DNA of 64,000 bases from Clostridium sp. D53t1_180928_C8 (GCF_015667795.1 NZ_JADPEL010000005.1:1-64000), one strand, 5' to 3'. Counted from the stretch's first letter, positions 8,572 to 17,154 are shown. A program made the numbers and translations. The notes: generated by a model not told the origin, from the letters alone.

Positions 8572-9366
8572 TTAAAAGCTTCCGCCCCCACCACCATGTG
8601 TATTGCCGCTACTTGATGTATGGGTTGAGCTTCCGCCTCCACCACTATTATTATTCTTTTCAATTTTAGTTTTAGTAGTAAATGTACTAACAAAAATATC
8701 TCTTCTTTTAGTAAATACTATAGAATTATTATCAACATAATTTGTACTAGAGACTGACTTTGAGTTTTTATAAGAATTTACTACACAAATACATGTAACT
8801 CCTGCTACTATAGCTGCTGATACTAAAGCAATCAACACTATTTTCACTGTATTATCTTCTTCACTATAAGTATACTGACCTTCTGGTATTCCATTATTAA
8901 TGTAATGTTTTATATCTGTTAAAAATATATTACATGCATCAAAATACTCTCCATTACTTAAATATTTGCTTATATCAGCAATAATAGATTCTATTCTATC
9001 ATCAGTAAAATATTCAATTGCATCTCCACTAGTTGAAATCCATATATTTCTGTCATCCATATCTATTAATAATAGTAATCCACTTTTATTATAGCCTAAT
9101 CCATATCCATTATAATCATAGTAATCATCAGCATAATCCCTAGGCTTTTTTCCTTCTAAATCATTTGATGTAACTATTACTGCATCCATATTATATTCTT
9201 TTCTAAACACTTCAATTGATTCCATCAATTGATTTCTTTCATCTTGTGATAAAAGCTTAGCCTCATCTACAACTGGATTTACATTAGCCATAACTAAAAA
9301 GCTAGATGATAAAATTAAAATTAGTATACTAATAAAAGGTATTAGCTTTTTTCTTACATTTTTCAT
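8572..9366 (-). CDS. secreted/membrane TPM-domain protein (YgcG-like)
   Basis: A 264-residue protein with a signal sequence (about 1-28) and a TPM domain (about 32-160: VDEAKLLSQDERNQL, then GLLLLIDMDDRNIWIST). A TM helix follows near 175-197, then a cytoplasmic tail ending in Gly/Ser runs (GGGGSS, HGGGGGSF). TPM domains are reported in photosystem II repair and as weak phosphatases; in bacteria they are linked to envelope processes, so the exact role is unclear. It overlaps the upstream zinc-ribbon gene by 4 bp (ATGA), so the two are translationally coupled. Confidence 0.85.
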   Translation of the reverse strand: MKNVRKKLIPFISILILILSSSFLVMANVNPVVDEAKLLSQDERNQLMESIEVFRKEYNMDAVIVTSNDLEGKKPRDYADDYYDYNGYGLGYNKSGLLLLIDMDDRNIWISTSGDAIEYFTDDRIESIIADISKYLSNGEYFDACNIFLTDIKHYINNGIPEGQYTYSEEDNTVKIVLIALVSAAIVAGVTCICVVNSYKNSKSVSSTNYVDNNSIVFTKRRDIFVSTFTTKTKIEKNNNSGGGGSSTHTSSSGNTHGGGGGSF

Positions 9367-10430
9367 ATAATACTACCTCCTATAAATACTAATAAAAATA
9401 CAATTATAAAAATTACTAAAAATAGTATAAACATTTTTCCTTTAGATACAGGTAAAGCACCAAATACTTTTCCTGTCTGACCATTCATAGCAAAAATATA
9501 ATTTTTTCCTCCTAAGCTGTATGTCATCATCCATATAGGCATTAATGCATAATTACAAGAAGTTTTATTAAAATTTTCATGTGTTCCTACAACATCAACT
9601 ATTGAATATCCATTTATTGAATTCCTTAATATATCATTAGTTCCTATCTTTATTTTATTTTCTATTAAAGGTAAAACTTCTTCTTTTGTTTTATCATATT
9701 TCTCTGAAAAGAATCCTGGTAAATATGCAGTAGAAAACTCTTTAAATCCTTTAGAGTCATATGGTTCTATACTTTCCATAACACTATTATCCATTTTACT
9801 TGATGCATTTCCAGGTACATTATTAAAAGTTAAACTTGCTTCTCTATAAATATTGTATATATCTGTTTTAGTATATTTATAATCTCCGCTAACCCAAGTT
9901 TTAATCTTTTTACCTCTAGCACTCATCTGCCCAGTAACATTAGAGTCTACTAACCAAAATGGAATATAAATTCCTGTTATTTTTTCTAATTGCTTATGTG
10001 AAGAAAATTCTTTAGGTAAAAACCATTTCTTCTTACTCCACTCTATAAAATTTTCAATAGCCTTATCCTTATCTATTTTAAATGGAATAACTTTTGAAGG
10101 CTTAAATTCTCCATTAAATTTATCACTTAAAACTACAGGTCCATGACAATAACAACAAAATGTAGCTGTAGTATTTATATCAGCTACTATCTCTGCACCA
10201 CATCTTGGACATGAATACATTCTAGTCCTTTCTCCTATGTTATCCCACTCTTCATTATAGTCTTGTTCTAAATTCTCTGCTTTTATATGATCATTTTTTG
10301 AATTATTCAATTTTTCTATTTCATCTATTGTAAATTCACTTAGACAAAAATCACATTTACCTTTTTGTAATTCTGGATCAAATTTAATTTCTGCCCCACA
10401 GTTAGGACATTTATATGAAGTAACTGACAT
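9363..10430 (-). CDS. zinc-ribbon membrane protein paired with the TPM protein
   Basis: A 355-residue protein. Two zinc ribbons are visible at about residues 8-29 (CPNCGAEI...CDFC) and 74-95 (CPRCGAEI...CCYC). A large soluble region (about 100-325) with a GIYIPFWLVD motif follows, then a C-terminal TM helix (about 332-353). This is the TFIIB-zinc-ribbon-like family commonly beside TPM/LemA-type genes. It is the first gene of a two-gene operon; a TATAAT lies about 45 bp upstream. Likely a membrane or envelope quality-control partner of the TPM protein, but that is inference. Confidence 0.75.
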   Translation of the reverse strand: MSVTSYKCPNCGAEIKFDPELQKGKCDFCLSEFTIDEIEKLNNSKNDHIKAENLEQDYNEEWDNIGERTRMYSCPRCGAEIVADINTTATFCCYCHGPVVLSDKFNGEFKPSKVIPFKIDKDKAIENFIEWSKKKWFLPKEFSSHKQLEKITGIYIPFWLVDSNVTGQMSARGKKIKTWVSGDYKYTKTDIYNIYREASLTFNNVPGNASSKMDNSVMESIEPYDSKGFKEFSTAYLPGFFSEKYDKTKEEVLPLIENKIKIGTNDILRNSINGYSIVDVVGTHENFNKTSCNYALMPIWMMTYSLGGKNYIFAMNGQTGKVFGALPVSKGKMFILFLVIFIIVFLLVFIGGSII

Positions 10431-10772
10431 CTCTTCCCCCTAAAGTAATATTTTTCATCTATAAAATTATACCATATAAATTTACACTTTATTCAAAATA
10501 ATACTATCTATTTTATTTATATACTTGAAATAAAATAACTCTAATTTATTAGAACATCTATTTAAAATTTGTCTATATATTTTTATTAAATTTTCAATTT
10601 ACTCTATTATAATATTCAAGGTAAATAGTCCATATTTATACTTTTTATTTTTCTTGACTTTTATTTATCGATATGCTTTAACCTCTTTAATTCAAACTAT
10701 TACGAGTATTTTTCCATTATTTCTCTTTTGATTTTTGGAATTTTGAACCTTGTTATATTGTTCCACGTAAGT
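10431..10772. other. AT-rich intergenic region between divergent genes
   Basis: About 340 bp with no ORF I can support. It carries a TATAAT-type -10 for the minus-strand zinc-ribbon gene near its left end and leads into the strong plus-strand promoter at 10773. I see no riboswitch; the transcript of the 3D gene would start after this stretch, so a c-di-AMP (ydaO) leader, which sometimes precedes 3D-domain genes, is not possible from that promoter. Confidence 0.4.
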
Positions 10773-10801
10773 TTGACAGCATTTTTGATATGTAGTATAA
10801 A
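10773..10801 (+). promoter_or_regulatory. sigma-A-type promoter of the 3D-domain gene
   Basis: TTGACA at 10773-10778, a 17-bp spacer, and TATAAA at 10796-10801. Transcription should begin near 10808, about 43 nt before the CTG proposed as start. This excludes the in-frame GTG at 10806 as a start on this transcript. Confidence 0.75.
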
Positions 10802-10850
10802 CTAGGTGCAGGACGAAGGAATTAAATTCACAATCTTGGAGGTGTATTTT

Positions 10851-11585
10851 CTGTTTAAGAAAATTTTTGTTTTAACAACTTCACTTGCTCTATCAATGTT
10901 TGGTATAAATGAATTTTATGCTAGTGCAAGTGTTTTAAATAATACAAATAAAAAAGTTGTTAATATTAGTTATTTAGAAAACCATAATGATAATAATGAT
11001 TTAAATTCAAATACTATTTCAACTAATGAAGCTAATACAGCAATAGTTGCTTCTGATAATGATTCAATTATCAAGGATATTGCTTCAGATACTAATTCAA
11101 ATATTGAATTTACTTCTACAGTTGATAATATGATGAATGATATGTCTATCTATAATAAAAAAGTTGAAGAAGAAAAAGTTAAAGAGGCCGCTGAAGCTAA
11201 GGCTAAAGCAGATGCTGAAGCTACTGCTAAGGCAGAAGCTAAAGCTCAAGAGGCTAAAGAAAATGAAGTTAAAGAAACTAACTCTTCATATAAAGCTACT
11301 TTTAACATGGAAGCTACTGCTTATACTGGAGATACTACTACTGCCACTGGCGTTACCCCTGTACGTAACCCAAATGGAGTTAGTACTATTGCTGTAGATC
11401 CATCAATAATTCCTTTAGGTTCAAAAGTTTATATCCCTGGATACGGTGAGGCTATTGCTGCTGATACCGGTGGTGCTATAAAAGGCCATAGAATAGATTT
11501 GTTTTTAAATTCCGAAAATGAATGCGAAAACTGGGGAAGACAAAATGTCACGTTATATGTCCTTGCTTACCCAGGTGAATGGTAA
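10851..11585 (+). CDS. secreted 3D-domain protein (cell-wall hydrolase/RpfB-like), apparent CTG start
   Basis: About 244 residues. A signal peptide (MFKKIFVLTTSLALSMFG..., cleavage near ASAS) is followed by an Asn/Ser/Thr-rich region and a Lys/Ala/Glu coiled segment (about 105-145). The C-terminal 3D domain (ATAYTGDTTTATG, VDPSIIPLGSKVYI, AADTGGAIKGHRIDLF) carries the three conserved Asp. Such domains act as lytic transglycosylase-like wall hydrolases. The only well-placed start after GGAGG (10838-10842, 8-nt spacing) is CTG at 10851. An in-frame GTG at 10806 would overlap the transcription start and add 15 non-signal residues. It is followed by a 12-bp perfect hairpin. Confidence 0.82.
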   Translation: MFKKIFVLTTSLALSMFGINEFYASASVLNNTNKKVVNISYLENHNDNNDLNSNTISTNEANTAIVASDNDSIIKDIASDTNSNIEFTSTVDNMMNDMSIYNKKVEEEKVKEAAEAKAKADAEATAKAEAKAQEAKENEVKETNSSYKATFNMEATAYTGDTTTATGVTPVRNPNGVSTIAVDPSIIPLGSKVYIPGYGEAIAADTGGAIKGHRIDLFLNSENECENWGRQNVTLYVLAYPGEW

Positions 11586-11621
11586 AAATATTTAGTAATA
11601 ATTTATTAGCTACTGTTCATA

Positions 11622-11655
11622 CTAATTAAAGTAATGTTTTTTATACTTTAATTAG
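11622..11655 (+). terminator. perfect 12-bp hairpin abutting the SD of the next small gene
   Basis: CTAATTAAAGTA (11622-11633) and TACTTTAATTAG (11644-11655) are exact complements with a 10-nt T-rich loop. The 3' arm runs into the AGGAGGG of the following 44-residue gene. It could serve as a weak terminator for the 3D gene or occlude that SD. Confidence 0.5.
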
Positions 11656-11666
11656 GAGGGTTAATT

Positions 11667-11801
11667 TTGCTAATACCTAAATTCATTTTTTGTATACATA
11701 AATACAATTCTGAAATAATAAAAAATATCTGTTTCAAAGGTGGTTATTACGAAAAGTTAACTTGTAAAAAGTGTGGTAAAATTAAAAACCTTTATTGGTA
11801 A
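11667..11801 (+). CDS. small Cys-containing protein, possible zinc knuckle (44 aa)
   Basis: A TTG start at 11667 sits 6 nt after AGGAGGG. The product begins MLIPKFIFCIHKYN and ends LTCKKCGKIKNLYW. One CxxCG pair plus an upstream Cys-Ile-His could bind zinc. It is too short for the usual gene callers but has an excellent SD. It lies after the 3D gene; the left inverted-repeat copy begins 3 bases past its stop. Confidence 0.5.
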   Translation: MLIPKFIFCIHKYNSEIIKNICFKGGYYEKLTCKKCGKIKNLYW

Positions 11802-11804
11802 TAC

Positions 11805-11851
11805 AAAAGAGGCTATATAAATAATCAACGGGTTCCGTTTTAAGGTGCAAA
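11805..11851 (+). repeat. left copy of inverted repeat enclosing the Bce-like cassette
   Basis: Three blocks recur in inverse orientation at 17346-17391: AAAAGAGGCTA (11805-11815), ATCAACGGGTTCCGTTT (11824-11840) and GGTGCAAA (11844-11851). All match exactly; the spacers between them differ. The middle block contains a small palindrome, AACGG-GTT-CCGTT. It starts 3 bases after a stop codon of a gene pointing into the segment. Confidence 0.8.
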
Positions 11852-11858
11852 GTAATGT

Positions 11859-11906
11859 AATCACCTATAAAATCACACCTAAAATCGCAGCCATAATCAC
11901 AAAGTT
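11859..11906 (-). repeat. 12-bp-period array, four units of GTGATT/GCGATT (minus strand)
   Basis: On the plus strand AATCAC occurs at 11859, 11871 and 11895, with AATCGC at 11883, exactly 12 bp apart. Read on the minus strand the units are GTGATT-N6, with GCGATT as the second. The N6 parts are not conserved. The same hexamer, period and GTGATT-GCGATT-GTGATT order recur at 17184-17219. Confidence 0.75.
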
Positions 11907-11914
11907 AAAATAGC

Positions 11915-11947
11915 AAAAAATGGAGTTAAGATTCTTAACTCCATTTT
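11915..11947. terminator. bidirectional Rho-independent terminator
   Basis: AAAATGGAGTTAAGA pairs perfectly with TCTTAACTCCATTTT and is flanked by A and T runs on either side. It lies inside the left inverted-repeat/array region. Confidence 0.85.
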
Positions 11948-12105
11948 TATTTAATTCGCAATACTTTAAGATTGTTCATCAAATTCTAATCACTAAATTG
12001 GAATTTATCGAGGAGTACAAGCTATAATTTAATACTTAGATTGTTTACAAAATAATTATACCAACATCAACTATCTTTATCATTACTAAATATATAAAGA
12101 AAAAA

Positions 12106-12144
12106 GTAAACTCTTACTTATTTAAATTATAAGCAAGAGTTCAC
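12106..12144 (-). terminator. terminator of the ABC transporter genes
   Basis: On the minus strand GTGAACTCTTGCTTA pairs with TAAGTAAGAGTTTAC (two mismatches) and is followed by TTTTTTC. It lies just after the permease stop. Confidence 0.8.
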
Positions 12145-12149
12145 ATTTT

Positions 12150-14237
12150 CTATTTATTTAAAACTTCCTTAAAATATTTTCTTAAGCTAATCAAATATAA
12201 TAATACTTGAATAATAAAGCCTACTAAAAGCACTATTAAAGCTTTACTCATTAATAATTTAGTCATTCCAGAGTTTGATACCATGATATATAGGAAATAT
12301 AAACCTAGACTTCCCCCAATAATTATTGGAGCAAAGAAAGTTATTGCTAATTCCTTTTTAATTGTTGCTTTTATCTCACTTTGTATAATTCCAATTCTAT
12401 TTAATGATATAATTCTTTCCTCTTCATCCTTTATATCAGAAAATACCTTATAGTAAAGTACTACTCCATTAGCAATAACAAATAACAAACCAATGAATAT
12501 CATAGTAAATAGCATCATACCATTATTGTCTAGCTGCATTCTGACAAGTTCTTCTCTATAAATAGGTCTGTATGATTCTATTGTACCTCTTTCATCATCA
12601 CTTATTTTTCCACCCCAGATACTACCTTCTTTCCAATAGGAATTATCTAAGTTATTTATATCTTTTAAATAGCTCATTAATTCATTGAAGGCAATATCTT
12701 TATTCTTAACATTCATTAAATGCAAATTCTTAATAGAGCTTTCTGTGAAATTTACTTTTAACGATTCATAAGCTTCATCATCAATAACTAATGCGCTGCC
12801 AGAATAATATTCTCCACAATATCTAAAGTTTGTAAATCTAACATTTTTCTCTTCTTTAATGTTAGTATCTTTTATTTCCCACTTAAAGTTATCTCCAATA
12901 ATATTATCTAAACTTTCTCTACTTATAGAATAGCTGTGGTCAGCAGAAGCTTCTCTAACTTCATCTAACTTTTCTTCTGTAAGGTTTGTTAAGATTGCAG
13001 TCGGATGCTCAAACTCTAATCTTTCATTGGCTACCGTTATATATAATGCTTCATCCTCTTTTATATCTACCTTAGCTCCCATATGGTTATTATAATTCGA
13101 CTCACTAATTACTGGTTGCCCATCTGTCCAAAAGCTTAATGTATTACCATTTTCTCTAAAAATAGGTACTTCCACAAATTCTAATACATTGTACTTTTCA
13201 ATGTTTCCATTAGCACTATTTATTGCTTCTTCAAGATTATCTTTATCTACTCTATTGTATTTATCACTTTCTACAAACATAATTTCAAAAGGATTATCAT
13301 TATTTACATACTCTCTAGTTGATGCGTAAATTGAGTAGCTATATCCCACAAAGAACATTGCTCCAGCTACTAGTAATGATAGTACATATAAAATATTTTT
13401 ATACCCTAAAAATCTATGAGATAAATTAGATAAAACTAATAAATTCCTATTGTATATATTTGGCATTTTGCTAAATATTTTCTTAATTATAGCTATAAAT
13501 GATCCTATTATTAAATAAGGACAAATCATTATTATAACAACAAATACACCTATCATATAAGATTGTTCTTTAAACATCTCTTTAAGCATTGTCTTAGGTA
13601 AACAATATAAAGCTATTATTAATAAGATAACTGAAATACTACCAAGTAATAAATTTGATCCGGCAACTTCTTTCTTCTTCTCTGCCTTTATAGCATCAAT
13701 AATAGATACGCTTCTTATATAGATTGCATTAAAGATAAAATTACATATAAATATTAGTGCAAAAATTCCTCCACTTAATAAGAAGCTTTTGTAATTTAGC
13801 TCATAAGGAATAGTTGTATCACTTAAAATTTTATTTAAGCCCATGTAAAATAGTCTCCCAAACAAAGCTCCGCTTAACATACCTGTAGCTAATGAAGCTA
13901 TCATTATTCCTAGGTTTTCAAACAATATTAATTTAGTTAAATCCTTCGTAGTCATTCCTAAGGTTAAATACATTCCAAACTCTTTTCCTCTATTTTTAAG
14001 AAAAGATACGTTGGTATATGTAATAAATACTATTGAAAATAATATTACACCAATAAGTGCCATATTTACTGTTTCAGATATTGATGTTCTTCCCATATCA
14101 TCTGCTATTAAAGGATTATAAATTAAGCTACCATACATAAAAAGCATGGCAATTATCAATGAATTTACAAAGTAAAATGATATATATTTATTAAAATTAT
14201 GAGTAAAATTCTTTCGTACTATAGAAGAAAAAGTCAT
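12150..14237 (-). CDS. Bce-type ABC transporter permease (FtsX-like)
   Basis: A 695-residue membrane protein with the BceB layout: one N-terminal TM (about 15-35), three TMs (about 60-180), four near 195-300, a large extracytoplasmic domain (about 310-530), and two or three TMs at the C-terminus (about 575-690). Such permeases handle antimicrobial peptides or cell-wall precursors together with a dedicated sensor kinase. The start codon overlaps the stop of the ATPase gene by one base (TAATG), so it is coupled to it. Specific substrate unknown. Confidence 0.88.
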   Translation of the reverse strand: MTFSSIVRKNFTHNFNKYISFYFVNSLIIAMLFMYGSLIYNPLIADDMGRTSISETVNMALIGVILFSIVFITYTNVSFLKNRGKEFGMYLTLGMTTKDLTKLILFENLGIMIASLATGMLSGALFGRLFYMGLNKILSDTTIPYELNYKSFLLSGGIFALIFICNFIFNAIYIRSVSIIDAIKAEKKKEVAGSNLLLGSISVILLIIALYCLPKTMLKEMFKEQSYMIGVFVVIIMICPYLIIGSFIAIIKKIFSKMPNIYNRNLLVLSNLSHRFLGYKNILYVLSLLVAGAMFFVGYSYSIYASTREYVNNDNPFEIMFVESDKYNRVDKDNLEEAINSANGNIEKYNVLEFVEVPIFRENGNTLSFWTDGQPVISESNYNNHMGAKVDIKEDEALYITVANERLEFEHPTAILTNLTEEKLDEVREASADHSYSISRESLDNIIGDNFKWEIKDTNIKEEKNVRFTNFRYCGEYYSGSALVIDDEAYESLKVNFTESSIKNLHLMNVKNKDIAFNELMSYLKDINNLDNSYWKEGSIWGGKISDDERGTIESYRPIYREELVRMQLDNNGMMLFTMIFIGLLFVIANGVVLYYKVFSDIKDEEERIISLNRIGIIQSEIKATIKKELAITFFAPIIIGGSLGLYFLYIMVSNSGMTKLLMSKALIVLLVGFIIQVLLYLISLRKYFKEVLNK

Positions 14238-14992
14238 TAGTTTTCCCCTCCTATAACACTTTGGACTTCAAGTATTTTATCGAAAAACTTTTTTCTATCT
14301 CCATCAGACGTTATTTCCATCTTGATTTTACCATCTTTTATAAATATAATTCTTCTGCAAAATGAAGCTGCAAAAGGGTCATGGGTTACCATTAATACTG
14401 TACTTTTAATTTCATGGTTCATCTTGCTTATAGTTGTCATAATATTATTAGCTGACTTTGAATCTAAATTTCCTGTAGGTTCATCTGCAAATATAATATC
14501 TGGGTCATTTACTAAAGCTCTAGCGGCTGCTACTCTTTGCTTTTGACCTCCTGAAATATGATAAGGATATTTTTTCTTTAAATCTGCAATATTAAAGAAG
14601 CTCATTAAGTTATTTACACTTTTATTAATTTCTTTTGGATTCTTTTTATCTAAAATTAATGGCAGTGAAATATTTTCTTCAAGCGTTAAGCTATCTAAAA
14701 GATTAAAATCCTGAAATATATATCCTATATTTTTTCTCCTAAATAAAGCTAATTCATCTTTCTTCATTTTACTTATATCTTTGTTGCTTATACTAACCTT
14801 ACCCGATGTACCTTTATCTACTCCCGAAAGAATATTAAGCAAAGTAGTTTTGCCACTTCCACTTGGTCCCATTATTCCAACAAACTCACCTTTATTAACA
14901 ACTAAATTTACTCCACCTAAAGCTGTTACTTCCTTAGCTCCTTTAAAAGAGCTATACACCTTAGTTAAATTTTCAACATTTAAAATATCCAT
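14237..14992 (-). CDS. Bce-type ABC transporter ATP-binding protein
   Basis: A 251-residue ATPase with Walker A GPSGSGKTTLLN (about 42-53), Q-loop IFQDFNLLDS, signature ISGGQKQRVAAARAL, Walker B DIIFADEPTGNLDS and the H-loop VTHDPFAAS. This is the MacB/BceA/LolD-type subfamily that works with FtsX-like permeases. ATG at 14992 with AGGAAG upstream. A separate promoter region with CTTACA repeats lies between it and the kinase gene. Confidence 0.93.
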   Translation of the reverse strand: MDILNVENLTKVYSSFKGAKEVTALGGVNLVVNKGEFVGIMGPSGSGKTTLLNILSGVDKGTSGKVSISNKDISKMKKDELALFRRKNIGYIFQDFNLLDSLTLEENISLPLILDKKNPKEINKSVNNLMSFFNIADLKKKYPYHISGGQKQRVAAARALVNDPDIIFADEPTGNLDSKSANNIMTTISKMNHEIKSTVLMVTHDPFAASFCRRIIFIKDGKIKMEITSDGDRKKFFDKILEVQSVIGGEN

Positions 14993-15060
14993 GTCTTCCT
15001 ACCTCGCTTATATTATTATTTTGTGTTTTTCTTCTAAACACTTTCTAATATAAGTATAAA

Positions 15061-15079
15061 AGAGAGCTTAAAACTCTCT
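15061..15079 (-). terminator. short hairpin between the kinase and ATPase genes
   Basis: AGAGAG...CTCTCT with loop CTTAAAA gives a 6-bp stem, followed on the minus strand by TTTTA. It may be a weak terminator or attenuator of the regulator/kinase transcript. Confidence 0.4.
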
Positions 15080-15090
15080 AATCGATAAAC

Positions 15091-15106
15091 CTTACATAAT
15101 CTTACA
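15091..15106 (-). promoter_or_regulatory. putative response-regulator operator: CTTACA direct repeat
   Basis: CTTACA-TAAT-CTTACA on the plus strand (TGTAAG-N4-TGTAAG on the minus) gives a 10-bp period, as expected for an OmpR-family dimer. It lies about 100 bp upstream of the ABC ATPase start. A TATACT hexamer on the minus strand follows between it and the gene. Inferred target of the adjacent regulator. Confidence 0.45.
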
Positions 15107-15117
15107 TTTTTGAAAGG

Positions 15118-16134
15118 TTACAGGTCTAATATATTATCTTTAAATACTATCTTAAACTCTGTTCCAATACCTACTTGTGAAGCTAGACTTAAGCTATGTC
15201 CTAATTTTTTAGCTATTATCTTAACCATATAAAGTCCTATACCAGTTGAGCTTCTTTCTTTTCTTCCATTATTTCCTGTAAAAAATGGTTCAAAAACTCT
15301 TGGTAAATCTTCTTTCCTAATACCTATTCCTGCATCCTTAATTAAAAGTTCAATATCCTCATTATTTCTAACTGCAGATATTTCTATGTTATTACCTTTT
15401 TTATCTTTAGAGTATTTTATAGCATTAGCAATTATTTGCTCTAGCATATATGTACACCATTTTTTATCTGTATAAATATTAATATCATCTTCTATATCAA
15501 CTTTTGGGAATACACCTTTATATATAAAATCTCTTTTTTTTGAGTTAACTACAATATTTACTATATCCTTTAGATTGCAGGATGTAGTTATATAATCTCT
15601 TGAAAAATCATCTAATCTTAATACATTTAAACATTCCTCTAAATTCTTTTTCAGGATATTATTTTCTTCTTTTATATCCTGAACATATTTATTGCTTCCA
15701 TTAGTTAGTTCATTCTTCTCACAAGCTAAATCAATTATAGTTATAGATGTTTTCATATTATGAATCCATTGTGAAAATAACTGCTCTCTTTCATCTATTT
15801 CCTGTTTTAATATATCAATTCTATTTAAATATCCTCTATGAATATTACTAATAGTATTTAAAATCTCCTCTTCATCTGAGGTTAAATTTGTGTTTGTATA
15901 ATTAGGACTAACTTCACTATCTTTTAATTTTTCTTGAAATACTCTATATTTGATAAGCTCAAAAATAAAATATATACTTATGATAAAAGCACTAAGCATC
16001 ACTGGGTATATTACTTCGCTATTTTCAAATAGTAAGTAATAAAATAAGATAATAACTGAAGTATTCATTGCAAGTGCTAATAGCTCTCTGCTTTTAGCCT
16101 TACCTACCTTAATTATCAATTCCATTAAATACAT
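15118..16134 (-). CDS. intramembrane-sensing sensor histidine kinase (BceS-like)
   Basis: A 338-residue protein. Two TM helices (about 18-36 and 42-60) are joined by a very short loop, so there is no extracellular sensor domain, as in BceS. The H-box is SQWIHNMKTSITII, the N-box IIANAIKYSKD, and the G-boxes DAGIGIRKEDL and STGIGLYMVK. It probably reads the activity of the adjacent transporter rather than a free ligand. It overlaps the regulator gene by 26 bp. A second ATG three codons in is an alternative start. Confidence 0.92.
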   Translation of the reverse strand: MYLMELIIKVGKAKSRELLALAMNTSVIILFYYLLFENSEVIYPVMLSAFIISIYFIFELIKYRVFQEKLKDSEVSPNYTNTNLTSDEEEILNTISNIHRGYLNRIDILKQEIDEREQLFSQWIHNMKTSITIIDLACEKNELTNGSNKYVQDIKEENNILKKNLEECLNVLRLDDFSRDYITTSCNLKDIVNIVVNSKKRDFIYKGVFPKVDIEDDINIYTDKKWCTYMLEQIIANAIKYSKDKKGNNIEISAVRNNEDIELLIKDAGIGIRKEDLPRVFEPFFTGNNGRKERSSTGIGLYMVKIIAKKLGHSLSLASQVGIGTEFKIVFKDNILDL

Positions 16135-16807
16135 AGCCTACTCCTCTTTTAGTTACAATTGCATTTTCAATATCTAAATCATTTAATTTTTTCTTAACTC
16201 TTGTCATGTTTACAGTTAAGGTATTATCGTCAACAAAAACTGTATCATCCCATAATGCTTCAAGGATTTCTTCTCTAGTAACTACTTTGCCCGTGTTACT
16301 TAACAAAATATTAAGTATCCTATATTCGTTTTTTGTAAGCTCAATAATTTTATCTTTGCATCTTAATTTCATACTTTCATGAATTAGAGCTAAAGCTGTA
16401 TCCTCTTTATTGATTATCTGCTTATTGCTATTACTTATATCTATGTACTCATTAGTTCTTCTTAACAAGGCATTTATCTTTGCTAGTAATATTCCAATAA
16501 CAAAAGGTTTGGTTACATAGTCATCTGCACCTAACTCCATTCCTCTTATTTGTTCACCTTCATCACTTCTTGCAGACAAGATAATTACTGGTGTTTTATA
16601 TTTTTTTCTAATAAGTCTTAGGTAATAAAATCCATCAAACTTTGGCAAATTTATATCTAATATTATCAAATTAGCATTTACTGTATTTACTATATCCATC
16701 ACATTATCAAAATCATCTATTGTTGTGATTTTATAATCATAAACCTCTAAATATTCACTTATATATTTTTTTAGCTTTACATCATCTTCTATTAATAAGA
16801 TCTTCAT
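16109..16807 (-). CDS. OmpR-family response regulator (BceR-like)
   Basis: A 232-residue regulator. The receiver domain (1-115) has acidic DD near residues 8-9, the phospho-acceptor Asp in LIILDINLPKFDG, and Lys in VTKPF. A winged-helix DNA-binding domain follows (about 140-230: LTKNEYRILNILLSN, VTKRGVGYVF). GAGGTAACT precedes the ATG. It is the first gene of the regulator-kinase pair, with a divergent empty region upstream. Probable target: the ATPase-permease promoter at about 15.1 kb. Confidence 0.93.
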   Translation of the reverse strand: MKILLIEDDVKLKKYISEYLEVYDYKITTIDDFDNVMDIVNTVNANLIILDINLPKFDGFYYLRLIRKKYKTPVIILSARSDEGEQIRGMELGADDYVTKPFVIGILLAKINALLRRTNEYIDISNSNKQIINKEDTALALIHESMKLRCKDKIIELTKNEYRILNILLSNTGKVVTREEILEALWDDTVFVDDNTLTVNMTRVKKKLNDLDIENAIVTKRGVGYVFNGIDN

Positions 16808-17130
16808 AGTTACCTCTCAATTTCATTTGTTCTTTATTAATGATACTATAAAATTCTATTTTTTCGAATATATTTTTAGTTATATAAATAAAAACTCCTA
16901 ACCAATACTGAAAGCTATGGTTAAGGAATTTAAAAATATTGATTATAATTAAATTATCTACAACATGGAAGTTAAAACATAAACACACCGATAAATTCCT
17001 ATTCATCGAGTAGTTTAATAATCAACTAACTCGCATAATAATACAATTCTTCACCACTTATTTACTATTATATTAACATAATTTACAAAACATTCCATAA
17101 ACCCTTACTCATAAAGATATTACTTATGAA
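16808..17130. other. intergenic region upstream of the response regulator
   Basis: No credible gene. A hairpin at 16895-16928 (TCCTAACCA with TGGTTAAGGA) lies in the regulator's upstream leader on the minus strand. CGATAAATTCC at 16989-16999 is the inverse of GGAATTTATCG at 12000-12010. This is a possible further, weaker piece of the repeat pair, but at 11 AT-rich bases it may be chance. Confidence 0.4.
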
Positions 17131-17154
17131 ATTCACATATGTATTCACAAATCT
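17131..17154 (-). repeat. 12-bp-period pair, GTGAAT units (minus strand)
   Basis: ATTCAC at 17131-17136 and 17143-17148 on the plus strand, exactly 12 bp apart and opposite in orientation to the next array at 17184. Only two units, so weaker than the other arrays. Confidence 0.45.

Noticed and set aside
10431-10850. A ydaO/c-di-AMP riboswitch before the 3D-domain gene
   Set aside because: The strong promoter at 10773 leaves only about 43 nt of leader, too short for that riboswitch.
12000-16999. GGAATTTATCG (12000-12010) and its inverse (16989-16999) as an extension of the inverted repeat
   Set aside because: An 11-bp AT-rich match with no similarity around it may arise by chance; noted but not counted as part of the repeat pair.
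16782-17006. A 74-codon minus-strand ORF upstream of the response regulator
   Set aside because: It has no ribosome-binding site, overlaps the regulator's start region and hairpin, and its residues look like translated AT-rich intergenic sequence.
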